This document shows positions 51,889 to 60,229 of a DNA stretch of 64,000 bases, piece by piece; positions within the stretch are counted from its first letter, which is position 1; the number at the start of each line of letters is the position of its first letter. Source of the DNA: Rodentibacter caecimuris (GTDB lineage: Bacteria; Pseudomonadota; Gammaproteobacteria; Enterobacterales; Pasteurellaceae); assembly GCF_001019715.1 (NCBI RefSeq), contig NZ_BBXJ01000001.1:2480001-2544000 (forward strand). Reading direction: 5' to 3'. Below the pieces are notes generated by a model. The model worked only from the letters and a program-made list of their open reading frames with translations, ran no database searches and was not told where the DNA came from. The position numbers and the translations under genes were made by a program.

Positions 51889-52392
51889 TTATTTTAGTAA
51901 TGATTCGTCAAGGGTAAGATCAGAATTCTTATTCACACCAACCCCTCGAGCAATGATATTTTTGGCAATCTCGTGCGCTTCATCAAGAGAATGTTCCGTA
52001 TAAGTGCCGCATTGGTAAATATTTAATTCCGGAATTGCCGTTTGATCTTTCACGTTTAAAATATCCTGCATCGCAGCCAACCACGCCTGCGCCACCTGCT
52101 GTTCGTTCGGAGTACCGATTAATGACATATAAAAACCGGTACGGCAACCCATTGGAGAAATATCAATAATTTCCACACTCTCACTATTTAAATGATCGCG
52201 CATAAAGCCGGCAAACAAATGCTCAAGGGTATGGATCCCTTTTGGCGGCAGAATTTCCTTGTTTGGAATACAGAAACGTAAATCAAAAATTGTGATGTCA
52301 TCGCCCTTTGGCGTTTGCATTGTTTTGGCAATACGCACGGCCGGTGCATTCATTTTCGTGTGATCCACTTTAAAACTATCAAGTAACGGCAT
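51889..52392 (-). CDS. luxS: S-ribosylhomocysteine lyase (autoinducer-2 synthase)
   Basis: 167 residues from ATG 52392, which follows AAGGAAA; a longer reading from 52476 is upstream sequence. LuxS cleaves S-ribosylhomocysteine to homocysteine and DPD, the AI-2 precursor. The metal-binding HTLEH is at 54-58, the catalytic cysteine at about 83 (MGCRTGF) and a third ligand region is QCGTYTEHS. It heads a luxS-purT transcript. A candidate sRNA is transcribed divergently just upstream. Confidence 0.97.
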   Translation of the reverse strand: MPLLDSFKVDHTKMNAPAVRIAKTMQTPKGDDITIFDLRFCIPNKEILPPKGIHTLEHLFAGFMRDHLNSESVEIIDISPMGCRTGFYMSLIGTPNEQQVAQAWLAAMQDILNVKDQTAIPELNIYQCGTYTEHSLDEAHEIAKNIIARGVGVNKNSDLTLDESLLK

Positions 52393-52416
52393 AAACTTTT
52401 CCTTATAAATCATTTG

Positions 52417-52445
52417 GTTGTAAATTTTCTTCAAGAAATTGTCAA
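52417..52445 (-). promoter_or_regulatory. luxS promoter
   Basis: On the minus strand a perfect -35 TTGACA (52445-52440) and TACAAC (52422-52417) are 17 bases apart. Transcription would start near 52410, leaving a leader of about 18 bases. It does not overlap the divergent sRNA. Confidence 0.6.
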
Positions 52446-52462
52446 TTTTCTCAATTCCCTTT

Positions 52463-52489
52463 GAACTTTTCTGCAAAGCCTTAGTCTTA
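52463..52489 (+). promoter_or_regulatory. Candidate sigmaE-type promoter divergent from luxS
   Basis: GAACTT (52463-52468) and TCTTA (52485-52489) are separated by 16 bases. This fits the sigmaE pattern (GAACTT, 15-17 bases, TCTNA-like). A sigma70 reading is poor here. The rpoE gene for sigmaE is in the same window (63.7 kb). Confidence 0.6.
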
Positions 52490-52494
52490 TAGAG

Positions 52495-52569
52495 TAAGCA
52501 ACTTGCAGTTGTTTAATAAAATTGGTTCCTTAGGTTATTCGCCCTTCACTTGCTGAAGGGCATTTTTTT
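52495..52569 (+). ncRNA. Candidate MicA-like small RNA next to luxS
   Basis: A ~75-base transcript is predicted from the sigmaE-type promoter to an intrinsic terminator (GCCCTTCA / TGAAGGGC, 52541-52548 and 52554-52561, then seven Ts). The 5' end folds into CAACT-TGC-AGTTG. The middle is AU-rich and unpaired, suited to Hfq, with UUCCUUA complementary to Shine-Dalgarno sequences. No ORF with a ribosome site is present. MicA of enteric bacteria is also sigmaE-driven, 70-75 nt, and lies just upstream of and divergent from luxS. I see no match to the MicA seed, so homology is open. It is not the yqaA terminator: the minus strand lacks a T run after the stem. Confidence 0.55.
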
Positions 52570-52574
52570 GCATT

Positions 52575-53051
52575 TTATAATAAGAACGCCGTACTTAAAA
52601 ACAATAACAGTGTATAACGTGCTAATTTACCAAGAAAAATAAATAAACAGCTTGCTGCAAAGTTTAGACGTAGCCAGCCCGCAATAGCACAAAATAAATC
52701 GCCTACAACAGGTAACCAGCTCAATAATAATGCCACCGCACCATAACGTTGAAGTTTTTCCATTATCCATAAAGTGCGGTCATTTTTGCTTTCAAATTTA
52801 GGAAACCAACATCCAATCGCATAGGTCGTAAGACTTCCCAAAGTATTTCCCAACGTGGCAATAAAAATAAGCCCCAAAACATCCGCACTTAAGAGCAGAT
52901 TGAGGGTTAATTTAGGGATAGCCAATGTCATAAACACAATTTCCGAATTACCGGGCAATACCGTAGCACTTAAAAAAGCACTGGCAAACATCAACCAGAG
53001 TGCGTGATTCTGCCAGAAATCAGCCCAAAAGCTAAAGGAAAACCAATCCAT
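52575..53051 (-). CDS. yqaA: YqaA-family small inner-membrane protein (DedA/VTT type)
   Basis: 158 residues with four to five hydrophobic helices. The VTT-domain signature is seen in SAFLSATVLPGNSEIVFM, TLGNTLGSLTTYAIGCWF and LLSWLPVVGDLFCAIAGWLR. DedA relatives move lipids or help keep the proton-motive force, but YqaA itself is uncharacterised. In E. coli yqaA-yqaB lie near luxS and micA, and the same neighbourhood is partly kept here. It is two bases from the acetyltransferase gene. Confidence 0.88.
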   Translation of the reverse strand: MDWFSFSFWADFWQNHALWLMFASAFLSATVLPGNSEIVFMTLAIPKLTLNLLLSADVLGLIFIATLGNTLGSLTTYAIGCWFPKFESKNDRTLWIMEKLQRYGAVALLLSWLPVVGDLFCAIAGWLRLNFAASCLFIFLGKLARYTLLLFLSTAFLL

Positions 53052-53053
53052 CG

Positions 53054-53653
53054 CTAGATATCCGGCCGATAAGTCCGAATATAATATTCACGATCCTGTT
53101 CGGTAATTTCACGCACGATACGGCAAGGGTTACCAAACGCAAGCACGTTATCCGGCAGATCTTTACTGACCACACTACCCGCACCAATAACAACATTATC
53201 TCCGATAGTAACCCCTGGCAAAATCACCACATTGCCACCAACCCAAACATTATTGCCGATGGTGATCGGCCTTGCCTGTTCCCAGCCAATATTACGCAAT
53301 TCCGCATCTAAAGGATGTCCCACCGTATAAAGGCTAACATTGGGTGCGAACATCACATCGTCACCAATGGTAATTCCGCCATTATCTAACATCACACAAT
53401 GGTAATTCGCAAAAAAATTTTTTCCGACTTTAATATTTATCCCGTAATCACAATGAAAAGGTTCATTAATGGAGGTAGTTTCATCGGCCTGACCAAACAA
53501 CTTTCTAATCAAGTTATTTTGCATTTCCTCATCATTTGGTGAAGTGCGGTTAAACTCAAACAAAATTTCCCTTGCACGTTGGCGCATCACCGTTAATTCG
53601 GATTTCATCGGCAAGTGAGCCAAACCCGCCATCATTTTTTCATATTCCGTCAT
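53054..53653 (-). CDS. Maa/LacA-type sugar O-acetyltransferase (hexapeptide repeat)
   Basis: 199 residues. An N-terminal helical cap (EYEKMMAGLAHLPMKSEL) is typical of maltose and galactoside acetyltransferases. Hexapeptide left-handed beta-helix turns follow (GITIGDDVMFAPNVSLYTVGHP, WVGGNVVILPGVTIGDNVVIGAG). The catalytic His is in VGHPLD. It acetylates sugars with acetyl-CoA in a trimer; the natural acceptor is unknown. It is inserted between yqaA and yqaB with gaps of two and three bases. Confidence 0.9.
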   Translation of the reverse strand: MTEYEKMMAGLAHLPMKSELTVMRQRAREILFEFNRTSPNDEEMQNNLIRKLFGQADETTSINEPFHCDYGINIKVGKNFFANYHCVMLDNGGITIGDDVMFAPNVSLYTVGHPLDAELRNIGWEQARPITIGNNVWVGGNVVILPGVTIGDNVVIGAGSVVSKDLPDNVLAFGNPCRIVREITEQDREYYIRTYRPDI

Positions 53654-53656
53654 TAT

Positions 53657-54256
53657 TTATGCCTTAATGATTTGGTGAGAACGCACATCAAATACGTCCA
53701 TTCCTGCGCTAAGCCCTGCCTGAATGCCTAAATCCGCATCCTCAAATACAATGCAGTTTATCGGATTCACCCCGGTTAATTCCGCACAACGTAAAAACGT
53801 TTCCGGATGCGGTTTGTGTTCTTTTACATCGTCGGCACTGACAATCGCATTAAAATAAGGCGCAATGGCAAGTTTATTCATTAACATATCGATCAAATGG
53901 CGGTGAGAACCGGAACCAAGCGAAATCGGTTTTTTCCGATAATAGTGTCGAACAACCTCAAAGGTAGGAAGCAATTTGGATTCAGTTGGGATAAGCTGAT
54001 AGGAAAGCGCCCGTTTCGCCTCAATCACCTCATCAAGATGGCGTTGTGGCATACCGGCTTTTTCCATAATCGCCAAGGCAATGGTTCGCACCGTAGCACC
54101 GCCTAGCTGATACATAATTTGGCTGTCAAAATCATAGCCGAATTGCTCACCCACCATTCCCCAAGCACGAGCATGTACCGGCATTGTGTCAATCAATGTG
54201 CCATCCATATCAAAAATCAACCCTTCATAGCGGTCGAAAAGTGCATTGTCTATCAT
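53657..54256 (-). CDS. yqaB: YqaB-type HAD-family sugar phosphatase / beta-phosphoglucomutase-like
   Basis: 199 residues. HAD motifs in order are: DMDGTLIDTMPVHARAW (I, nucleophile Asp near 17), LGSGSHRHL (II) and HKPHPETFLRCAELTGV with VFEDADLGIQAGLSAGM (III/IV). In E. coli YqaB dephosphorylates fructose-1-phosphate and 6-phosphogluconate. It is the first gene of the yqaB-acetyltransferase-yqaA run that heads towards luxS. Confidence 0.9.
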   Translation of the reverse strand: MIDNALFDRYEGLIFDMDGTLIDTMPVHARAWGMVGEQFGYDFDSQIMYQLGGATVRTIALAIMEKAGMPQRHLDEVIEAKRALSYQLIPTESKLLPTFEVVRHYYRKKPISLGSGSHRHLIDMLMNKLAIAPYFNAIVSADDVKEHKPHPETFLRCAELTGVNPINCIVFEDADLGIQAGLSAGMDVFDVRSHQIIKA

Positions 54257-54376
54257 CTTTATTTCTTAATTCCTTACGAGATTTATGATTTGTTACAGAT
54301 TTGTGATCTCTGCACTGTTTTCTTTATATAAAGTGCGGTAGATTATGAAAGTGATTTTAGTGGAACGGGAGAAAAA

Positions 54377-54772
54377 ATGCGACTGCTTGATCAGCTTGAG
54401 CGTTGGAAATTACGTGGGCAAATTAATCAACCGATTATTGACATCGTACTTCAACTACATGATCGCCTCAAAAACCACTGGCAAGCGGACGTGAACACGG
54501 CATTAGTCAATATGTTGTTGTTCCATATCGCCTGTAGCTTAGGTCGTATAGAACGCGGCGGCTGTGTTTCTCCACTCTATCAGGACATATTTGAAGAAAT
54601 CCAGCGTGCAACTATTTTGCCTCAGGTTTTGGCGATTCATGAGGACCTCCTCTCTTTCATACCTTTTGAGATTCCTCATGCAGAACAAACTTATTTTTTA
54701 GCAAATATTTATTCGTTGCTACTGGAGCAAGAACAAATTTACCAAACGCCAACCACTACTCCCACCGATTAA
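54377..54772 (+). CDS. Single-domain PRD-like protein
   Basis: 131 residues, mostly helical. The pattern VNMLLFHIACSLGRIERGG and a second conserved region FEIPHAEQTYFLANIY resemble the PTS regulation domain found in antiterminators such as BglG, where PTS proteins phosphorylate the histidines. Here there is neither an RNA-binding nor a DNA-binding domain, and no PTS genes are near. The Shine-Dalgarno GGGAG precedes the ATG. Its stop region overlaps the end of convergent ppx by four bases. The family call is tentative and the function unknown. Confidence 0.7.
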   Translation: MRLLDQLERWKLRGQINQPIIDIVLQLHDRLKNHWQADVNTALVNMLLFHIACSLGRIERGGCVSPLYQDIFEEIQRATILPQVLAIHEDLLSFIPFEIPHAEQTYFLANIYSLLLEQEQIYQTPTTTPTD

Positions 54773-56313
54773 TTAAATACCAATCCTAATCCCAATTCTT
54801 TCAATCCGTTACTTTCTTGTCTAAGCTCATTCCAAATCAATGGGTTGCGATCCAGATAACCCGGTTCAAATCCCAATATCCAATCCTTAAAAGTGCGGTT
54901 GGTTTTGAGGGTGATTTTTTGTGTTTTTTCTGTGGCTTGACGTGATTTATTTAAGATTACGGCAAGGCGCAACAATCGGATTAACGCCACCACGTCCTGT
55001 TCATCATAGCGGGAAAATTTCACCAAATCCGCCATTTTTAATATGCCGAGATGCAGACGAACAAGCAATACAAGTAAGCGTTGTTGCTCACGATCAAATC
55101 CCGGTAATTTCATATTTTGCAGAATATAGGCAGAATGTTTTTGCATACCTTTATGATTAATCACAATACCGACCTCGTGTAAGCGTGCCGACCAAAGCAA
55201 CAAATCCCGCATTTCCTCTGCCAGTTCCAGCTTGACCCATCCGGTATATTGATGCGCCAATAAATTTGCACTACCGGCTGTACGGTGTGCTTGATCCGAA
55301 TCAATATCAAATTGTTCCGTTAATCCCCATGCGGTACGCGCGCGAATATCCGCTACTTGGAAATTTTTCTCAAGATTATACATCACCCCTTCACGCAATG
55401 CACCGTCAGAATAACGCATCTGCTCAATATGGAATACATCAAATATTGCATTTAAAATAGCCAATCCCGGTACAAATACATCCACCCGCTCCGGATTCAA
55501 CCCAACAATATTGAGTTCATTAAAATGTTTCGCACGCAAAGTTTGTTCGATTAAATCCTCTAAACGTGCTTTCGTAATAATCCCGTTTGGTTCAAAGGTG
55601 GTTGCAATGACTTGATGTACCGCTTTTATTGTACCGGACGAACCCAATACGGATTGCCAACCGAGATTGCGGTATTCCCAGCCTAAATCTTCAATTTTAT
55701 TCGTTGCATTTTGATAAGCTTTTTCAAAATTTTCTTTGGAAATTTCGCCGTTTTTGAAATATTTTGAAGCAAAGCTGACACAACCCATATGACGACTTTC
55801 TGCTACAATCGGAGTAAAATCATCTCCAATGATCATTTCGGTCGAACCGCCGCCAATATCAATCACCAATTTTCTGCCTCTTTCCGGCTGGGTATGGCAC
55901 ACACCGGCATAAATAGTTTTAGCTTCGGCTTGCCCACTGATAATATTGATCGGATAAGGAAATACTTTCGCAGCCTGACGTAAAAATTCATCGTTATTGA
56001 CCGCTCTTCGTAACGTGTAAGTGCCTACTACACACACATTTTCCGAGGCAAAACCTTGCAAACGTTCGGCAAAGAGCGCCAAACAATCGACACCGCGGGT
56101 AATCGCCTCTTGATTTAACACGCCGTTTTCATCTAACCCTTCTGCTAATTTTACTTTTTGTTTTAAACGTGACAGCACCTGAATCGAGCCGTTCATAATG
56201 CGTGCCACAATCATATGAAAACTGTTTGAACCGAGATCAATCGCCGCAATTTCCCGCACATTAACACGGGGATAAGGCTGTGTATCTTGTTCAGTCTGTA
56301 TTTTGTTACTCAT
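54769..56313 (-). CDS. ppx: Exopolyphosphatase (Ppx/GppA family)
   Basis: 514 residues, as in E. coli Ppx. It removes phosphate from polyphosphate chains or hydrolyses pppGpp. ASKHA-fold motifs are AAIDLGSNSFHMIVARI (phosphate 1), VIDIGGGSTEMIIG and SDGALREGVMYNL. The second half is an HD-like helical domain (WSARLHEVGIVINHKGMQKHS). It lies 11 bases after tamB and is the third gene of tamA-tamB-ppx. Confidence 0.94.
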   Translation of the reverse strand: MSNKIQTEQDTQPYPRVNVREIAAIDLGSNSFHMIVARIMNGSIQVLSRLKQKVKLAEGLDENGVLNQEAITRGVDCLALFAERLQGFASENVCVVGTYTLRRAVNNDEFLRQAAKVFPYPINIISGQAEAKTIYAGVCHTQPERGRKLVIDIGGGSTEMIIGDDFTPIVAESRHMGCVSFASKYFKNGEISKENFEKAYQNATNKIEDLGWEYRNLGWQSVLGSSGTIKAVHQVIATTFEPNGIITKARLEDLIEQTLRAKHFNELNIVGLNPERVDVFVPGLAILNAIFDVFHIEQMRYSDGALREGVMYNLEKNFQVADIRARTAWGLTEQFDIDSDQAHRTAGSANLLAHQYTGWVKLELAEEMRDLLLWSARLHEVGIVINHKGMQKHSAYILQNMKLPGFDREQQRLLVLLVRLHLGILKMADLVKFSRYDEQDVVALIRLLRLAVILNKSRQATEKTQKITLKTNRTFKDWILGFEPGYLDRNPLIWNELRQESNGLKELGLGLVFN

Positions 56314-56324
56314 AAAAATGATTC

Positions 56325-59300
56325 CTAAAATTCAAATTGATAAAGTAAATCGAAAACTTGGTTTGTGCCGGAAACCGATTGAAAATAAAGTTGTGGCAGT
56401 AAACGATAGCGTAGGGTAACTTCGGCTAAACCATCAAACAAACCGACCCCATATTTTACCTGTAAGCGTTTACCGATATTACCGCTTACTTGTACTTTAG
56501 AGCTATCACCCACTCCGGCAGTACCTAAGTTCAAATCTTGAATCCCAAAGGCTTCGCCAATTCCCCCCACAAGTTTGCCGCTCTTCGCCAAGCCCATACC
56601 AAGCAATGCAGCGCCCACAGAGCCACCGCTTCCGGCTTGTCCGCTGTCTTCCAAAGAACGCCCGGTTAATAAGTAGGAAAGCGCCTGATCTTGTGGTTTA
56701 CTCGGGTTTGAGAATATCGTCACTTCCGGATTGCTTGCTACCCCCACCACTTTTACACCGGCGGTAATATTGCTATCCTCCATGGCTTCCGGATTACGGA
56801 TTGCCTCAATATTTAACATAGGTTGTGAAGGTAAACCCGCGAAATTAATTTGCCCTTTGCGAATAAGCAAATCTTGTCCAAAAGAAGCGTAACGCCCATT
56901 TTTCAAATCTATTTGACCGTACAATCCCAGCCGCCCCTTTTCCTGTTTCACGGAAAGCAAGCCTTCCAAATTGGATTTGAAACCATAGGCATCAAAATGG
57001 ACATCGTTGCCGATTTTGATTTTCAGATCAGAACGAATTTCCATACCCGACTTGGTGGTTGAAGCAAATTCACGGTTAATTAATTCTTCTTTACTCTTGC
57101 GCGGCCCGTTTAAAATGACTTCATCTTCGCTCACCGGCTCCGCATTATCCGGCAAGGTATCTACTTTAATTCTCGCCCATGGAATATCCACATTACCCGA
57201 TAATTCCAATAATTTCGGTGTAGCCTTTGCCAATACATTGGTAGAAAGGCGAAGTTTACCCATAGAAGGCAAATCGAGCTTAAAATTCTCCGTTTCTGCC
57301 CGCACTTCCGTATTCCAATTGGCTAAATTTTCCCAATTTGCACGCCCCGTCATAGTTAAACGTCCTTCCGGCGTTTGTACATTACCTTGCAGCGTTGAGC
57401 TAGTGCCGTTAAAACGAATGGCGATATCACCTTTTGTTACTTCAAAAGGTAACATTTTCAGCTTGGTTGCCACATTCCGAACATCAAAATAACCGTTCAA
57501 TAACGGTTTTTCAAGATTTCCCGCTAACGTCAGTGTTGAAACAATTTCACCGTTGATGCTTTCGCCATTGCTGAATAGTTGGTTTACTAATGCTAAATTC
57601 AAGCGTTCAATATTGAGCGTTCCGCCAAGATGACGCGCCCCGCTTAAATCATTCAATTTTAAATTGGTATGAATACGGCCTTGATTTTGTACATTAATGT
57701 CGGATTTTAAGGTCAAATTATTATTTTGAATATCCGCATTAAGTGACAATTTAGGCACATTCAATTTAAAAGTGCGATAATCCAACTTTTGCGTAATACC
57801 CAAGTTATCACCGTTTAATGCAACATTTAAAACGAACGGCTTATCGGCAAACCAGGCGACTTTTCCCTCGCTGCGAAGCTGACCCTTTAAGCTGTCTTGT
57901 TGAGTCAGTTTATTCACCAATTCCAAGTTAATACGTTTTATATTAAATGGAATTTCACCATTTGCGCCAGCAGTAAAGGTCTGCGGAAAACATAAATCCA
58001 CATCCGTATTTGTCCAACAGTGCGCCCCAACCGAGACTTGGGCTTTTTTATTGTTATAAGTAATCGGAATAGACTGATTCGACTTAACTTCACCAATCGG
58101 CGTATCAATTTTTACCTGACTTAAACTCCCTTGCCATTGCTGCGAAGTGCGGTCAAAATTTCCGGAGAGTTGTAAATTCGCCGCAGCGGGTTCCCCCTGA
58201 GACGCTAAAACCAATTTGTGATTTTTTTCATCGCCGGAAAACATTAAATCGACCGAGCGCATTGCCACCGCATCGCCATAGCGAATATTACCGCCTTTCA
58301 CCGTCAAATCCCCTTTCAGTAGCGGAGAACTCGAAATATTGCCCCTAATCGCCGCATTGGCAATATTTAGGGTTTGCCAGTGGAGGTTTTGCGTCTTGAG
58401 ATCAATCGCCACATTCGGTTCACTCAATCTACCTTTTATTGCAGCGTTCCCAACTACAGAACCCGCCAAATCACCATACAATCCCTGTAAATTCGGCGCA
58501 TTAATCTCCAAGACTAAATCCGATTGCTCACTTAGCGAACCTTTAGCGTGAAGCCGATTATCGCCATAATTTAGCAAGAGATGAGGGGTATTGAGTAATA
58601 CTTTATCATTTAAGATCAGGTTACCTTTCAAACTTAACGGACGGTTAGAAAGTGTACCGTTTAAATCCAACGTAGGGATATCCACGTGCCAACCGGCACT
58701 CCCCGCAGAACCCGATGTTGCCAATGAACCGGATAACACCGCCGGCATTGTGGGAACGTAAGGGCGGATATTCATTTTATTTAGATCCGTATCCACCTTC
58801 CATTTCACGCCCTGTTTCCAATTTGCCGATCCGCTCAATTTCGCTGAACCGCCAAGCGCAGCTAGATCTAATTGATTGATGTTTACCTCGTATAATTTGC
58901 CTTCGGCATCAAGGGTTAAACGGGTCGGCGGAATATGTCCCATTCCTTCCATTTTTCCCTCAAGTTCCGCACGATAATTCAGTAAATCACCGTTTAATTT
59001 TAATGCTACATCATTCCACTTAAGTGGCGACAGTCCTTCTGCAAAAGCATATTGCCCATTGGAGACTTTTAGGTTGAAATTCAATGGCATTTTGTCTTCA
59101 GCCAATTTTACTTCACCCTTTAATTCCGCATTTACTACGCCTTTTGTATTAAGAGAAAGTGCGGTCGTTTTTTTCAACGATCCGGAAAGCAAAAATTGCA
59201 CATCACTTTTAGGTAGGATTTCTTTTCCTTTGGATTGAATAGCCTTCAATTCGGAAGTGAGGGTCAAATTCACAGGAAAATCGCCATTAAGTTGTAATGA

Positions 59301-60221
59301 ACCCTGTGAATTAACATTGCCTAACGAACTTTCTAAAGCAAATTTCTTCAGTTCAACATGATGCCCCGTAGCATCAGCCTGCAAGATGAGGGAAGGCAGG
59401 GTAATGCGTTGCAATTCTTCCGCTTGTTCGTTTTGAGAGAGATACAGCCAATCTTTCGCCACAAGGCTTGGAATATGAATATCAAAGGGTAAATTTACTT
59501 CATTTAAATTGCCTAAAAATGCGGGTGTCAGATTTTGCTCAATCCGATCCCAATCCACCGGTGGATTATTTTTCGGTTCAGCCGTTTTTTCCGTTTGATT
59601 GAATTGAATACTTTTAACATTAAGCGTATCAAGTTCAGTCGGTGCTAAGGTCAAACCCGATTTATTATTTAAACCGACCGCACTTTGAAAACGATCGAGG
59701 GCAATATGGGTTTGATCAAGTTGAAGATGAAGGGCTTCTACCGTTATATTTTTCACATCAAGACTGATCGGCAAATTCAATTTTTCCAGCTTGCTATTTT
59801 CAGTCTGCCGAGGGGCTGAGGGCGGTAATTTTGATGTGTCGATTAAAATATTAGGGGATTTGACAGAAATATCTTCCACACAAATTTTGCGAGAAAGTAA
59901 GCAACTAAAGTCGAGTTGTAGGCGAGCTTGGGTAATTTGGCTATCGATACCTGCCGTTTGATAACGCACGTTTTGCAAAATCAACCCTTGTTGAAGCCCC
60001 CCCTCAATATGTTCGATTGAAAGATCATCAAGCAGTTTATCCGCCAGTTGGATAAGGCTCCGTTGCCCGGCTGCAAAAGAAAGCATTCCCACAAGGGCAA
60101 AAACAGGTACAAAAATGACTGCACTTCCCAAACAAATGGCTTTACGTAAACAACCTTTTTTCTTTTTTGACATCGTTTTAGGGGGTGTTTCTTCCGTTTG
60201 TTTTATTTCTTGTTCCGACAT
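56325..60221 (-). CDS. tamB: TamB, translocation and assembly module / AsmA-like lipid-transfer bridge
   Basis: 1298 residues. A short cytoplasmic start, one transmembrane helix (AICLGSAVIFVPVFALVGMLSF, about 29-50) and a very long beta-rich periplasmic body make up the protein. The conserved DUF490 lies in the last ~350 residues (RTGRSLEDSGQAG-type YLLTGRSLEDS, ending LLYQFEF). It works with TamA in outer-membrane protein assembly, and newer work sees it as a phospholipid conduit. It starts eight bases after tamA. Confidence 0.95.
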   Translation of the reverse strand: MSEQEIKQTEETPPKTMSKKKKGCLRKAICLGSAVIFVPVFALVGMLSFAAGQRSLIQLADKLLDDLSIEHIEGGLQQGLILQNVRYQTAGIDSQITQARLQLDFSCLLSRKICVEDISVKSPNILIDTSKLPPSAPRQTENSKLEKLNLPISLDVKNITVEALHLQLDQTHIALDRFQSAVGLNNKSGLTLAPTELDTLNVKSIQFNQTEKTAEPKNNPPVDWDRIEQNLTPAFLGNLNEVNLPFDIHIPSLVAKDWLYLSQNEQAEELQRITLPSLILQADATGHHVELKKFALESSLGNVNSQGSLQLNGDFPVNLTLTSELKAIQSKGKEILPKSDVQFLLSGSLKKTTALSLNTKGVVNAELKGEVKLAEDKMPLNFNLKVSNGQYAFAEGLSPLKWNDVALKLNGDLLNYRAELEGKMEGMGHIPPTRLTLDAEGKLYEVNINQLDLAALGGSAKLSGSANWKQGVKWKVDTDLNKMNIRPYVPTMPAVLSGSLATSGSAGSAGWHVDIPTLDLNGTLSNRPLSLKGNLILNDKVLLNTPHLLLNYGDNRLHAKGSLSEQSDLVLEINAPNLQGLYGDLAGSVVGNAAIKGRLSEPNVAIDLKTQNLHWQTLNIANAAIRGNISSSPLLKGDLTVKGGNIRYGDAVAMRSVDLMFSGDEKNHKLVLASQGEPAAANLQLSGNFDRTSQQWQGSLSQVKIDTPIGEVKSNQSIPITYNNKKAQVSVGAHCWTNTDVDLCFPQTFTAGANGEIPFNIKRINLELVNKLTQQDSLKGQLRSEGKVAWFADKPFVLNVALNGDNLGITQKLDYRTFKLNVPKLSLNADIQNNNLTLKSDINVQNQGRIHTNLKLNDLSGARHLGGTLNIERLNLALVNQLFSNGESINGEIVSTLTLAGNLEKPLLNGYFDVRNVATKLKMLPFEVTKGDIAIRFNGTSSTLQGNVQTPEGRLTMTGRANWENLANWNTEVRAETENFKLDLPSMGKLRLSTNVLAKATPKLLELSGNVDIPWARIKVDTLPDNAEPVSEDEVILNGPRKSKEELINREFASTTKSGMEIRSDLKIKIGNDVHFDAYGFKSNLEGLLSVKQEKGRLGLYGQIDLKNGRYASFGQDLLIRKGQINFAGLPSQPMLNIEAIRNPEAMEDSNITAGVKVVGVASNPEVTIFSNPSKPQDQALSYLLTGRSLEDSGQAGSGGSVGAALLGMGLAKSGKLVGGIGEAFGIQDLNLGTAGVGDSSKVQVSGNIGKRLQVKYGVGLFDGLAEVTLRYRLLPQLYFQSVSGTNQVFDLLYQFEF

Positions 60222-60229
60222 AATTTAAC

